In this document: in pieces, positions 1 to 4,911 of the stretch | Layout of the letters: the number at the start of each line of letters is the position of its first letter | Numbering within the stretch: the stretch's first letter is position 1 | Assembly (NCBI GenBank): GCA_045604945.1 | Contig: JAZUPA010000165.1 | Location: 1 to 7,312, forward strand | Source: JAISGQ01 sp045604945 | Lineage (GTDB): Bacteria; Bacillota; Clostridia; Oscillospirales; Acutalibacteraceae | Direction of reading: 5' to 3' | Length of the DNA: 7,312 bases | Notes under the pieces: model-generated | The model's input: the letters and a program-made list of their open reading frames with translations, nothing else | The model's database searches: none | What the model was told of the DNA's origin: nothing | Program-made: the position numbers and the translations under genes

Positions 1-218
1 TCAAACAGCGCGGTCCGGGCGAATTCTTCGGACAGCGGCAGAGCGGTCTGACGGGAGACGCCAAGCTTGCAGACCTTGCAATCGACACCCGAATGTTTGC
101 AATCGCTCAGGCTGTCGCGCTGAAAATAGCCGAAACAGACCCACTGCTCGAAAACGCAGAGCATTCGGCACTCAAATCGAGAGTCGAGGCAATGATAGGT
201 GAGAGCATAACGTACTAA
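1..218 (+). CDS. recG: ATP-dependent DNA helicase RecG, C-terminal fragment
   Basis: Partial gene running in from the left edge. The frame starts at base 3 and ends at TAA 216-218, giving 71 residues. The fragment opens with KQRGPGEFFGQRQSGL, the conserved RecG signature (family form RGPGEFFGTRQSGLP) in the C-terminal TRG/wedge-proximal region, followed by a helical tail with a DLA motif and RMFAIAQAVA. RecG remodels stalled replication forks and Holliday junctions in the cytoplasm. Full-length RecG is about 680 residues, so roughly 90 percent lies outside the window, including the helicase motor and OB-fold wedge. One departure from the usual pattern is Thr-Gly-Asp-Ala after SGL, where many homologues have Pro-Glu. 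The gene converges on the DUF2812 operon and shares the hairpin at 299-343 with it. The family call is firm because the motif is distinctive; nothing can be said about its promoter or operon. Confidence 0.93.
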   Translation, partial: KQRGPGEFFGQRQSGLTGDAKLADLAIDTRMFAIAQAVALKIAETDPLLENAEHSALKSRVEAMIGESITY

Positions 219-240
219 GATAGAATTCATATTTAGCAGA

Positions 241-290
241 ATGCTCGTCCGCAAAGGCAAGGCAACTGACGACCGATGGTCGCCCCTACA
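241..290. repeat. possible dispersed intergenic repeat with small palindrome
   Basis: The non-coding stretch between recG and the shared terminator carries, on the minus strand, TGTAGGGGCGACCATCGGTC. Its core CGACC-GAT-GGTCG (270-282) is a 5-bp stem with a 3-nt loop. From memory, GTAGGGGCG-plus-palindrome stretches recur in intergenic regions of Ruminococcus and related genomes, so this may be one copy of a small dispersed element. Only one copy is visible here, so repeat status is inferred and the boundaries are uncertain. Confidence 0.3.
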
Positions 291-298
291 AAAGAATA

Positions 299-343
299 TA
301 TCAGAAAAGCAGATGCTTCATTGAAGCATCTGCTTTTCTGATA
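299..343. terminator. bidirectional terminator between convergent recG and DUF2812 genes
   Basis: A perfect 22-bp inverted repeat, with arms 299-320 and 322-343 around a single central base, lies three bases beyond the DUF2812 stop codon. The arms contain AGAAAAGCAGATGC and its complement, so either strand forms a long hairpin whose 3' arm is T-rich. On the minus strand the hairpin is followed by TTCTTTTG. Its position between two convergent genes fits shared termination. Confidence 0.8.
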
Positions 344-345
344 GC

Positions 346-1275
346 TTAATCCAGATCAAAATACACATCCAGTGCGCCGCCTGCAAAATCGGAAATATAG
401 ACTTTATATTCTCCCTTTGCAAGACGGATTGTATCACTGCCGTCAGCCTCGCTTATATCGGTGCCGCTGATGGCATACACTGCCTCCCCTTCTTCATCCA
501 CAAGGGATATTGTCACAGGTGAATCTGCCTTGATCTCAGTATTGATATAATAGTTGTCGCAGTATTTTACCTCGACAGTATTCCAGAGCAGAGCATCAGA
601 GGTCTCTGCGGGAATGGGGTCCATATATGCTGCGTCCATACTGCTGTTGATGTTTGGGCGCACATCCTGCAGCACGATACTGCCGATAAGTCCGCCGAAA
701 ACAACCACAATGAAGGCAATTATAAGCACCCTGTCAAAAGCTGTTCTCCTGCTTCTGTCGGGATTTTTCATAACGACTATCCCTCGGATGAAAACCCCCA
801 GAATCGCAGCATATGCAGCCATCATAAGCAGCGTGGGCAGTTTGGGAAAGATAATCATAGCCACAAGCTGCAGTGCCAGCACGATGGAAGAAAATACCGT
901 CATTGCTGTTGCAAGCTTTACCCAGCGTCCGTTCATTTCCTTGAGGGATTCGCGGTCGGTGAATATCTCGTACTCCTCCTCGGGCAGCGTGGGGTCATAG
1001 GGCTTGCGCAGATAATGCCAGCCGTTGAAGGTTGAGCTGATGTGCTCCCACCCAAACTCGCGGAAGCTGTCCACATAACGGGGCATATCGTCGATTTTGG
1101 ACTGATAATCAAGCTGATAGCGGTATCTTATGCTGTCGTCCTTCTTGAAGCGGCTGGAAAAAAGTCCGCCCTTTACAAGCTGCCAGCCCTTTTCGCTCAT
1201 CTCATTCAGGTCGTCGATCTCACGCTGATAGTTCCATGCGGCGTAAAGCCTTACCCTTGTCTTGTATTTTCCCAT
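346..1275 (-). CDS. DUF2812 domain membrane protein
   Basis: 309-aa protein, third gene of the PadR operon. Residues 1-92 match the DUF2812 pattern: a W followed by REIDDLNEMSEKGWQL, then YRYQLDY, a GWE motif near 75 and NGWHYLRK near 84-91. Hydrophobic segments at about 121-143, 147-168 and 182-203 predict three membrane helices. Residues 204-309 form a hydrophilic beta-rich tail (VTISLVDEEGEAVYAISG, IRLAKGEYKVYI) that should lie on the opposite side of the membrane from the N-terminal domain. ATG at 1275 is supported by GGAAGGGG seven bases upstream, inside the end of padR, so translation is probably coupled to it. DUF2812 proteins commonly neighbour PadR regulators in Firmicutes, but their biochemical role is unknown. 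No catalytic motif is visible. The tail resembles a small beta-sandwich and may bind something outside the cell; this is inference. Confidence 0.85.
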   Translation of the reverse strand: MGKYKTRVRLYAAWNYQREIDDLNEMSEKGWQLVKGGLFSSRFKKDDSIRYRYQLDYQSKIDDMPRYVDSFREFGWEHISSTFNGWHYLRKPYDPTLPEEEYEIFTDRESLKEMNGRWVKLATAMTVFSSIVLALQLVAMIIFPKLPTLLMMAAYAAILGVFIRGIVVMKNPDRSRRTAFDRVLIIAFIVVVFGGLIGSIVLQDVRPNINSSMDAAYMDPIPAETSDALLWNTVEVKYCDNYYINTEIKADSPVTISLVDEEGEAVYAISGTDISEADGSDTIRLAKGEYKVYISDFAGGALDVYFDLD

Positions 1276-1277
1276 GT

Positions 1278-1589
1278 TTATACCCCTTCCGCATTTTCGA
1301 GCATTCTCTTAAGGCGCTCGATCTCGTTTCTCAGTGCCTCACGTCCTGCGTCCGTCAGGCTGTAAAGTCTCTTGCGCTCAGTCCCCGGCTCGTCAGACAT
1401 GATTTCACATATCCAGCCCTTTTTCATCATGTTTGTAGTGGCTCCGTACATTGTACCCGAGCCGATTTTAACATCTCCTCCCGACAGCTTTTCCGTCATC
1501 TGCATGATGCCGTAGCCGTGGCTTGCGCCCTTTGAAAGGCAGAGAAGAATGTAATAATAGCTCTCAGACATGGGCTCGCTTTTCTTCAT
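1278..1589 (-). CDS. PadR family transcriptional regulator
   Basis: 103-aa protein of the short PadR type (winged helix plus one short C-terminal helix). Diagnostic residues run YYILLCLSKGASHGYGIMQ (helix 1 and turn), then VKIGSGTMYGATTNMMKKGW, the DNA-recognition segment in which GTMYG replaces the usual GTLYP/GTLYR. The wing follows with an RKRLYSLTDAGREAL motif. PadR proteins are cytoplasmic dimeric repressors that often control their own operon and membrane or efflux genes, and release DNA on ligand binding or membrane stress. The start ATG at 1589 overlaps the stop of the upstream small gene (ATGA), with AAAGGA ten bases upstream. An alternative start at codon 7 (MSESYY) is possible but has no better ribosome site. 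The palindromes in the operon promoter at 1839-1893 are its probable targets. Ligand unknown. Confidence 0.93.
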   Translation of the reverse strand: MKKSEPMSESYYYILLCLSKGASHGYGIMQMTEKLSGGDVKIGSGTMYGATTNMMKKGWICEIMSDEPGTERKRLYSLTDAGREALRNEIERLKRMLENAEGV

Positions 1590-1801
1590 TTTTCGTCATT
1601 CCTTTCCTTGTTTTCCTCTTTCAGTGCGCAGGCAGAGCGGACAGAGAAAAATATGCACAGCGCTGATGCGATAACGGATATGATACCGAAAACATGAATA
1701 AATGGGTCAGGAATCTTGTCAGCGTGGCTTGCAAGATTCATAAGAACAAGTGAACAGATGATGGTTAGTAAAGCGAATATTGTGGATTTGTTTGCTTTCA
1801 T
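1586..1801 (-). CDS. small two-helix membrane protein, first gene of PadR operon
   Basis: 71-aa protein of no family I recognise. Two hydrophobic segments, about residues 8-27 (FALLTIICSLVLMNLA) and 40-60 (FIHVFGIISVIASALCIFFS), are separated by a short polar loop HADKIPDP. A charged tail KEENKERNDEK follows. This suggests a helical hairpin with both ends in the cytoplasm. I chose ATG at 1801 because AAAGGA (1810-1815) sits exactly eight bases upstream. The reading frame extends eleven codons further to a TTG at 1834 that has no ribosome site and reads through that Shine-Dalgarno sequence. It is the promoter-proximal gene and overlaps padR by four bases, so the three genes are surely co-transcribed. 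It may be a partner or target of the DUF2812 protein; this is inferred only from the operon. Confidence 0.75.
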   Translation of the reverse strand: MKANKSTIFALLTIICSLVLMNLASHADKIPDPFIHVFGIISVIASALCIFFSVRSACALKEENKERNDEK

Positions 1802-1838
1802 TTTTATTTTCCTTTCATAATATACTCTTTTCAAAGCT

Positions 1839-1893
1839 GTGTCGCATATCGATATGTCGCCTTACGACACTATCATATCACGACATATGTCGT
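1839..1893. promoter_or_regulatory. probable PadR operator: cluster of palindromes
   Basis: Three palindromes crowd the promoter of the PadR operon. (1) A perfect 14-bp palindrome ACGACATATGTCGT (1880-1893) fills most of the -35/-10 spacer. (2) TGTCG-N5-CGACA (1855-1869) lies over the predicted start of transcription. It contains TGT-N9-ACA, close to the ATGT-N8-ACAT pattern known for PadR operators. (3) A perfect 12-bp palindrome CATATCGATATG (1845-1856) lies in the leader. GTGTCG (1839-1844) and CGACAC (1865-1870) form an outer inverted repeat. The repeated half-site is CGACATAT. Binding by the operon's own PadR is inferred from position and motif. Confidence 0.7.
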
Positions 1894-1900
1894 CTGTCAA
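1872..1900 (-). promoter_or_regulatory. sigma-A promoter of the PadR/DUF2812 operon
   Basis: On the minus strand TTGACA (1895-1900) is a perfect -35 box, followed by a 17-base spacer and TATGAT (1872-1877), one mismatch from consensus. Transcription should begin near 1865, leaving a leader of about 64 bases before the small-gene ATG. A palindrome inside the spacer and another over the start site mean a bound repressor would block RNA polymerase directly. Confidence 0.85.
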
Positions 1901-1920
1901 CATAGTTTTGAAAATTTTTG

Positions 1921-1951
1921 CAAAAAATAAACGCCGTTTAAAAAACGGCAT
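1921..1951 (-). terminator. Rho-independent terminator downstream of the MATE gene
   Basis: GCCGTTT (1933-1939) pairs with AAACGGC (1943-1949) around an AAA loop, a 7-bp stem. On the minus strand it is followed by GTTTATTTTTTG (1921-1932), a good T tract. It lies about 50 bases beyond the MATE stop codon and just upstream of the PadR operon promoter, so it separates the two units. Confidence 0.75.
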
Positions 1952-1961
1952 TTTGAGAGAA

Positions 1962-1997
1962 GGGATGGTTAAGGGGCAGAGCCCCCTTGAGAATCCC
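1962..1997. repeat. imperfect hairpin abutting the MATE stop codon
   Basis: A 36-base inverted repeat: GGGAT (1962-1966) pairs with ATCCC (1993-1997), and after two mismatches TTAAGGGG (1969-1976) pairs with CCCCTTGA (1983-1990) with one G-T pair, around a 6-base loop CAGAGC. It ends one base before the MATE stop triplet, so it lies in the 3' untranslated region. There is no T tract directly after it, so it is more likely an mRNA-protecting stem or a dispersed repeat copy than the terminator itself. Confidence 0.55.
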
Positions 1998-1998
1998 A

Positions 1999-3390
1999 TT
2001 AGTATTCCTCATTAAGGGGTTTTATCTTCTTTCTGTAAAGTCTTGCGAAGAATATAAGTGTGAACATTACGCTGACTGCCTCAGCAGCTACAAATGCCCA
2101 CCATACGTTGTGAACGTTCCCCGTAAGGCTGAGAAGGTATGCCACAGGCACCAGCACAAACATCTGACGGCAGAGAGATGTGATGGTTGCATATATTCCG
2201 TTGCCCATAGCCTGGAATGCACCGATAAGAACTATGCACACAGCTGCAAGAGGGAAGTGGAAGCTGATGGTGCGAAGTGCGGTTGTGCCGATTAAAAGGA
2301 AGCTTTCGCTGGGGTTGAATACGCTCAGCAGAACATCGGGTATCAGCTGGAAAACCAACAGACCCGTTATTGTGATTACCCATGCGGTGCAGAGGGCAAG
2401 TTTCAGCACCTTCTTTATTCTGTCAGGGCGGCGTGCGCCGTAGTTGAAGGCAACTATGGAAATTGTCGCGTTGTTGAGTCCGAACATGGGCATGAAGAAG
2501 AAGCTCTGAAGCTTATAATAGATGCCGAAAACGCCTGCGGCGGTCTCGCCTATATCCTCAAAGCCGAGGAAAATCTGATTCATGCTGAAGTTCATTATAG
2601 AGCTTATGACCATCATTATTGACGAAGGCACACCGACAACAAGTATGGGCTTTATGGTGCTCCAGCGAGGCTTGATGGCTTCAAGGGAAAACTGCACATC
2701 GGGATTGCACTTTATATTGAATATGACTGCCATTATCGCCGCGACGCACTGACCAATGACCGTTGCAACCGCCGCGCCCGCGATGCCCATTTCGGGGAAT
2801 ATCCACCAGCCGAAGATGAGAACGGGGTCGAGGATAATATTGATTATCGCGCCTGTACCCTGGGTAAAAAGGGTGTAGATCGTTCTGCCCGATGCCTGAA
2901 GAAGGCGCTCGCCAAGTATTTCAACAAAAATTCCGATGGTGAAAATACAGCAGATGGAGGTATAGCTGACTCCGCAGTTGACGGTCGCCTCCACATCCGA
3001 CTGCATGGCGAAGTAGGGTCTTGTACCGAATATGCCGAAGATAATAAACGCAATGGTGATTATACCCATGAGGAATATTCCGTTGCCCGCCGCAGAATTT
3101 GCCTTTCTGCGGTCGCCCTCGCCCAGTGCCTTGCTCAAAAGGGCATTGACACCCACTGCTATGCCTGTGGAAAAGCCTATCTGCAGATTCTGTATGGGAA
3201 AAGCAAGAGACAGTGCGGTAACTGCGTTTTCGGAAATCTGGGATACATATATACTGTCAACGATATTGTAAAGTGCCTGCACCAGCATGGACATTACCAT
3301 GGGTGCTGCCATGGTAAGCAGAAGTCTTCCGATGGGCATGGTCTTCATCTTGTTTTCTCTGAGGTCAGGAGCTTTTGCTGCTGTGCTCAT
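1999..3390 (-). CDS. MATE family multidrug efflux transporter (MepA-like)
   Basis: 463-aa polytopic membrane protein of standard MATE length. Two MatE repeats are visible, at about residues 24-185 and 248-410, giving roughly twelve membrane helices. Typical motifs include PMVMSMLVQALYNIVDSIYV in helix 1 and the GVNALLSKALGEGDRRKA loop after helix 2. The second half has PSSIMMVISSIMNFSMNQIF and FNYGARRPDRIKKV. Family members export cationic drugs or metabolites using sodium or proton gradients; the substrate here cannot be told from sequence. I chose ATG at 3390 because AAAGGA (3399-3404) is exactly eight bases upstream; an in-frame TTG nine codons earlier (3417) has no ribosome site. It has its own promoter and terminator, so it is not in the downstream PadR operon, though regulation by that PadR in trans is possible. 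Confidence 0.94.
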   Translation of the reverse strand: MSTAAKAPDLRENKMKTMPIGRLLLTMAAPMVMSMLVQALYNIVDSIYVSQISENAVTALSLAFPIQNLQIGFSTGIAVGVNALLSKALGEGDRRKANSAAGNGIFLMGIITIAFIIFGIFGTRPYFAMQSDVEATVNCGVSYTSICCIFTIGIFVEILGERLLQASGRTIYTLFTQGTGAIINIILDPVLIFGWWIFPEMGIAGAAVATVIGQCVAAIMAVIFNIKCNPDVQFSLEAIKPRWSTIKPILVVGVPSSIMMVISSIMNFSMNQIFLGFEDIGETAAGVFGIYYKLQSFFFMPMFGLNNATISIVAFNYGARRPDRIKKVLKLALCTAWVITITGLLVFQLIPDVLLSVFNPSESFLLIGTTALRTISFHFPLAAVCIVLIGAFQAMGNGIYATITSLCRQMFVLVPVAYLLSLTGNVHNVWWAFVAAEAVSVMFTLIFFARLYRKKIKPLNEEY

Positions 3391-3398
3391 TTCACCAG

Positions 3399-3404
3399 TC
3401 CTTT
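3399..3404 (-). promoter_or_regulatory. ribosome binding site deciding the MATE start
   Basis: AAAGGA on the minus strand, eight bases before ATG 3390. The identical AAAGGA-N8-ATG arrangement precedes the small membrane gene (1810-1815) and the TIR gene (3561-3566). This rules against the longer TTG start at 3417. Confidence 0.85.
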
Positions 3405-3425
3405 GCTTTGAAATCAAACAAAGTA

Positions 3426-3454
3426 ATTATACTTTAATGAATACCGATGCGCAA
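3426..3454 (-). promoter_or_regulatory. promoter of the MATE gene
   Basis: A perfect -10 box TATAAT on the minus strand (3426-3431), with a weak -35 TTGCGC (3449-3454) at 17 bases. Predicted transcription start is near 3419, giving a leader of about 29 bases. It is back-to-back with the TIR promoter about 40 bases away. The -10 is convincing; the -35 is only half consensus. Confidence 0.65.
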
Positions 3455-3494
3455 TAGACAATACAGATTTTTAAGTCATTTAAAGTCGTACGGA

Positions 3495-3523
3495 TTGAAT
3501 TTGTTGCGGTTTTATGATAATAT
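3495..3523 (+). promoter_or_regulatory. promoter of the TIR gene, extended -10 type
   Basis: TTGAAT (3495-3500), a 17-base spacer, then TAATAT (3518-3523) preceded by TG-A, an extended -10 element. Predicted start of transcription is near 3530, leaving a leader of about 45 bases that contains most of the inverted repeat 3526-3563. Confidence 0.6.
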
Positions 3524-3525
3524 GT

Positions 3526-3563
3526 TTTCTGTGACACATAATCTTTCAATATTTTCACAGAAA
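3526..3563 (+). promoter_or_regulatory. inverted repeat in the TIR gene leader, reaching the ribosome site
   Basis: TTTCTGTGA (3526-3534) is perfectly complementary to TCACAGAAA (3555-3563), nine bases each, 20 bases apart. The right arm includes the first three bases of the AAAGGA ribosome site (3561-3566). It could be a repressor-binding palindrome just downstream of the -10 box, or an mRNA stem that partly hides the ribosome site. The predicted start near 3530 would leave part of the left arm untranscribed, which slightly favours the operator reading. Confidence 0.5.
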
Positions 3564-3574
3564 GGACGCTCAAT

Positions 3575-4813
3575 ATGGTCAATGATCGTTTTCCTGCATA
3601 TAGCGGCAGTGCTCCATATGCCTTCATAAGCTATGCCCACGCTGACAGCAGCAGGATTTATCCAATTATTACTCAGTTGTACAACGAGGGTTTTCGTATA
3701 TGGTACGATGAGGGAATCGAGCTTACAAAAAGCTATGCAGCCGAAATCAACATCCATCTGGAAAACTGTACTATCTTTGTCCTTTTTATTTCAGATACAA
3801 GCGTTACGCGTCCCGATGTTATCGATGAATTCGCATACGCCAAATCCATGAAGAAGCCTATGCTTTTCATCCACCTTGACAATATAGATATTTCTTCTGC
3901 TGATGCTGCTATGCGTGGCGAAATTACTACGAAGCAAGGCATTATGTGGTTTAATCTTGCGGAAGAGGAACGTCAGCGAAAGCTCAGGGATATACTTTTT
4001 TCCTGCGTTGGAGATGTCCCCGAAGTCATCGTTGATGTACCTTCTGAACCAAACACTGAAAGCAAGAAATTCACTCTTCTCCAAAAAGCTGCTTCGCACA
4101 TGTCTCTTGGAGAATACGAAAATGCTTACAGTGTTTATTCCGAATTTGCCGCTCAATATCCCGGTGAATATATGGGAGATTGGGGCATGGTTCTTTCCGA
4201 AACAAGGAATTTTACCAATTATTCCATCGGTGCTTCTTCTTTTGAATATATACAGAAACTCTGCCGGAAAGCTTCTCAGAACGCGCCCGATTCTGAAAAG
4301 GAAGAAATCTCCTCTGCATGGAACAGGTATGCAGAAAAGGTTGCAAAGTTCCGCGCAGACGAGGAAAAAAACATTAAGAGAGCTATCGTTGGCAAAAAAA
4401 TAGCAAAGGTTGTATCAGAAGTAGTATTTTTTGTGCTTTTCTCTGTTGCCTTTTGCTATCTCGCACTTTTTCTTATAATTGAAGGTGTACAGGGTGAGAC
4501 CCTTTCCCCTCTTTTTTATTGGCTTCTCGCCGGTGTAATTATTTCTTCCATTCTGAGATATGTCTTTAGTTCACGCTTCTTTGCCCTTACGCCTAATATA
4601 ATGTGCATATCAGCTGCAGCAGCGATTATTCTATCCCTGCTGATTAAGATTTTGTTATACGCTGATACAATTAACGAAAAGATCAATACTGCGACGTTTG
4701 CTGTATTGGCAGTACCTGTACTTATTGCCGGAGCTGTTATTACTCGTCTGCTGAAAAAGGGTCTCCCTGAAACTGAAAAGAAGCAAAATGGAAAGCTGCC
4801 GGACAATTCCTGA
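3575..4813 (+). CDS. membrane-anchored TIR domain protein (TIR, TPR-like, four TM helices)
   Basis: 412-aa protein. Residues 14-102 are a bacterial TIR domain: YAFISYAHADS (BB-proximal strand A), GFRIWYDEGIE (strand B and BB loop), an EINIHLENC helix, FVLFISDTSV (strand C) and DEFAYAKSMKKPMLFIHLD. Glu57 is in the position usually assigned to the NADase catalytic Glu, but the common preceding Trp is Tyr54. Residues 166-199 (LGEYENAYSVYSEFAAQYP) look like one TPR-type helix pair. Lys/Glu-rich helices follow to 278. Four hydrophobic helices at about 281-302, 311-331, 341-362 and 373-392 anchor it, with the TIR domain presumably cytoplasmic. ATG 3575 has AAAGGA eight bases upstream. The gene looks AT-richer, with more T-ending codons, than its neighbours. 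TIR proteins act as NAD-cleaving or scaffold modules in antiphage defence; no partner gene is adjacent, so the role is unproven. Confidence 0.9.
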   Translation: MVNDRFPAYSGSAPYAFISYAHADSSRIYPIITQLYNEGFRIWYDEGIELTKSYAAEINIHLENCTIFVLFISDTSVTRPDVIDEFAYAKSMKKPMLFIHLDNIDISSADAAMRGEITTKQGIMWFNLAEEERQRKLRDILFSCVGDVPEVIVDVPSEPNTESKKFTLLQKAASHMSLGEYENAYSVYSEFAAQYPGEYMGDWGMVLSETRNFTNYSIGASSFEYIQKLCRKASQNAPDSEKEEISSAWNRYAEKVAKFRADEEKNIKRAIVGKKIAKVVSEVVFFVLFSVAFCYLALFLIIEGVQGETLSPLFYWLLAGVIISSILRYVFSSRFFALTPNIMCISAAAAIILSLLIKILLYADTINEKINTATFAVLAVPVLIAGAVITRLLKKGLPETEKKQNGKLPDNS

Positions 4814-4821
4814 ATCTGTGC

Positions 4822-4846
4822 AAAAGCCGCCCTTCGGGCGGCTTTT
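4822..4846 (+). terminator. Rho-independent terminator of the TIR gene
   Basis: AAAAGCCGCCC and GGGCGGCTTTT pair perfectly (11 bp including the A/T flanks) around a TTC loop, eight bases after the TIR stop codon. It ends 12 bases before the -35 box of the next gene, so the TIR and lipoprotein genes are separate units. Confidence 0.93.
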
Positions 4847-4857
4847 CTGCATATCTA

Positions 4858-4887
4858 TTGACACCTTCCGAAGATTTGCATTATAAT
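4858..4887 (+). promoter_or_regulatory. consensus sigma-A promoter of the lipoprotein gene
   Basis: TTGACA (4858-4863) and TATAAT (4882-4887) are both perfect consensus, separated by 18 bases. Transcription should start near 4894, about 18 bases before the TTG start codon. The -35 box is also the TTG that opens the longest in-frame reading frame, which shows that this upstream TTG cannot be the translation start. Confidence 0.92.
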
Positions 4888-4899
4888 TATCTTATCAAT

Positions 4900-4906
4900 G
4901 GGGGTG
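4900..4906 (+). promoter_or_regulatory. ribosome binding site deciding the lipoprotein TTG start
   Basis: GGGGGTG lies five bases before TTG 4912-4914. The ATG at 4898 and GTG at 4904 are out of frame with the lipoprotein, so TTG 4912 is the only start that fits promoter, ribosome site and signal peptide together. Confidence 0.7.
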
Positions 4907-4911
4907 TTATC

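Noticed and set aside
554..1535. Open frames on the plus strand opposite the DUF2812 and padR genes
   Set aside because: They lie antisense to well-supported genes, have no ribosome sites or recognisable domains, and overlap each other.
1802..1834. Eleven-codon extension of the small membrane protein from TTG 1834
   Set aside because: It has no ribosome site and it covers the AAAGGA that lies eight bases before ATG 1801.
2081..3271. Open frames on both strands inside the MATE gene
   Set aside because: Compositions are unlike proteins (Arg/Ser/Cys/His-rich). They are explained by the codon pattern of the MATE gene.
3391..3417. N-terminal extension of the MATE protein from TTG 3417
   Set aside because: No ribosome site precedes the TTG, and the extension would read through the AAAGGA that serves ATG 3390 at ideal spacing.
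3633..4403. Alternative-frame plus-strand reading frames inside the TIR gene
   Set aside because: They lack starts with ribosome sites and any family signal. The TIR frame accounts for the whole region.
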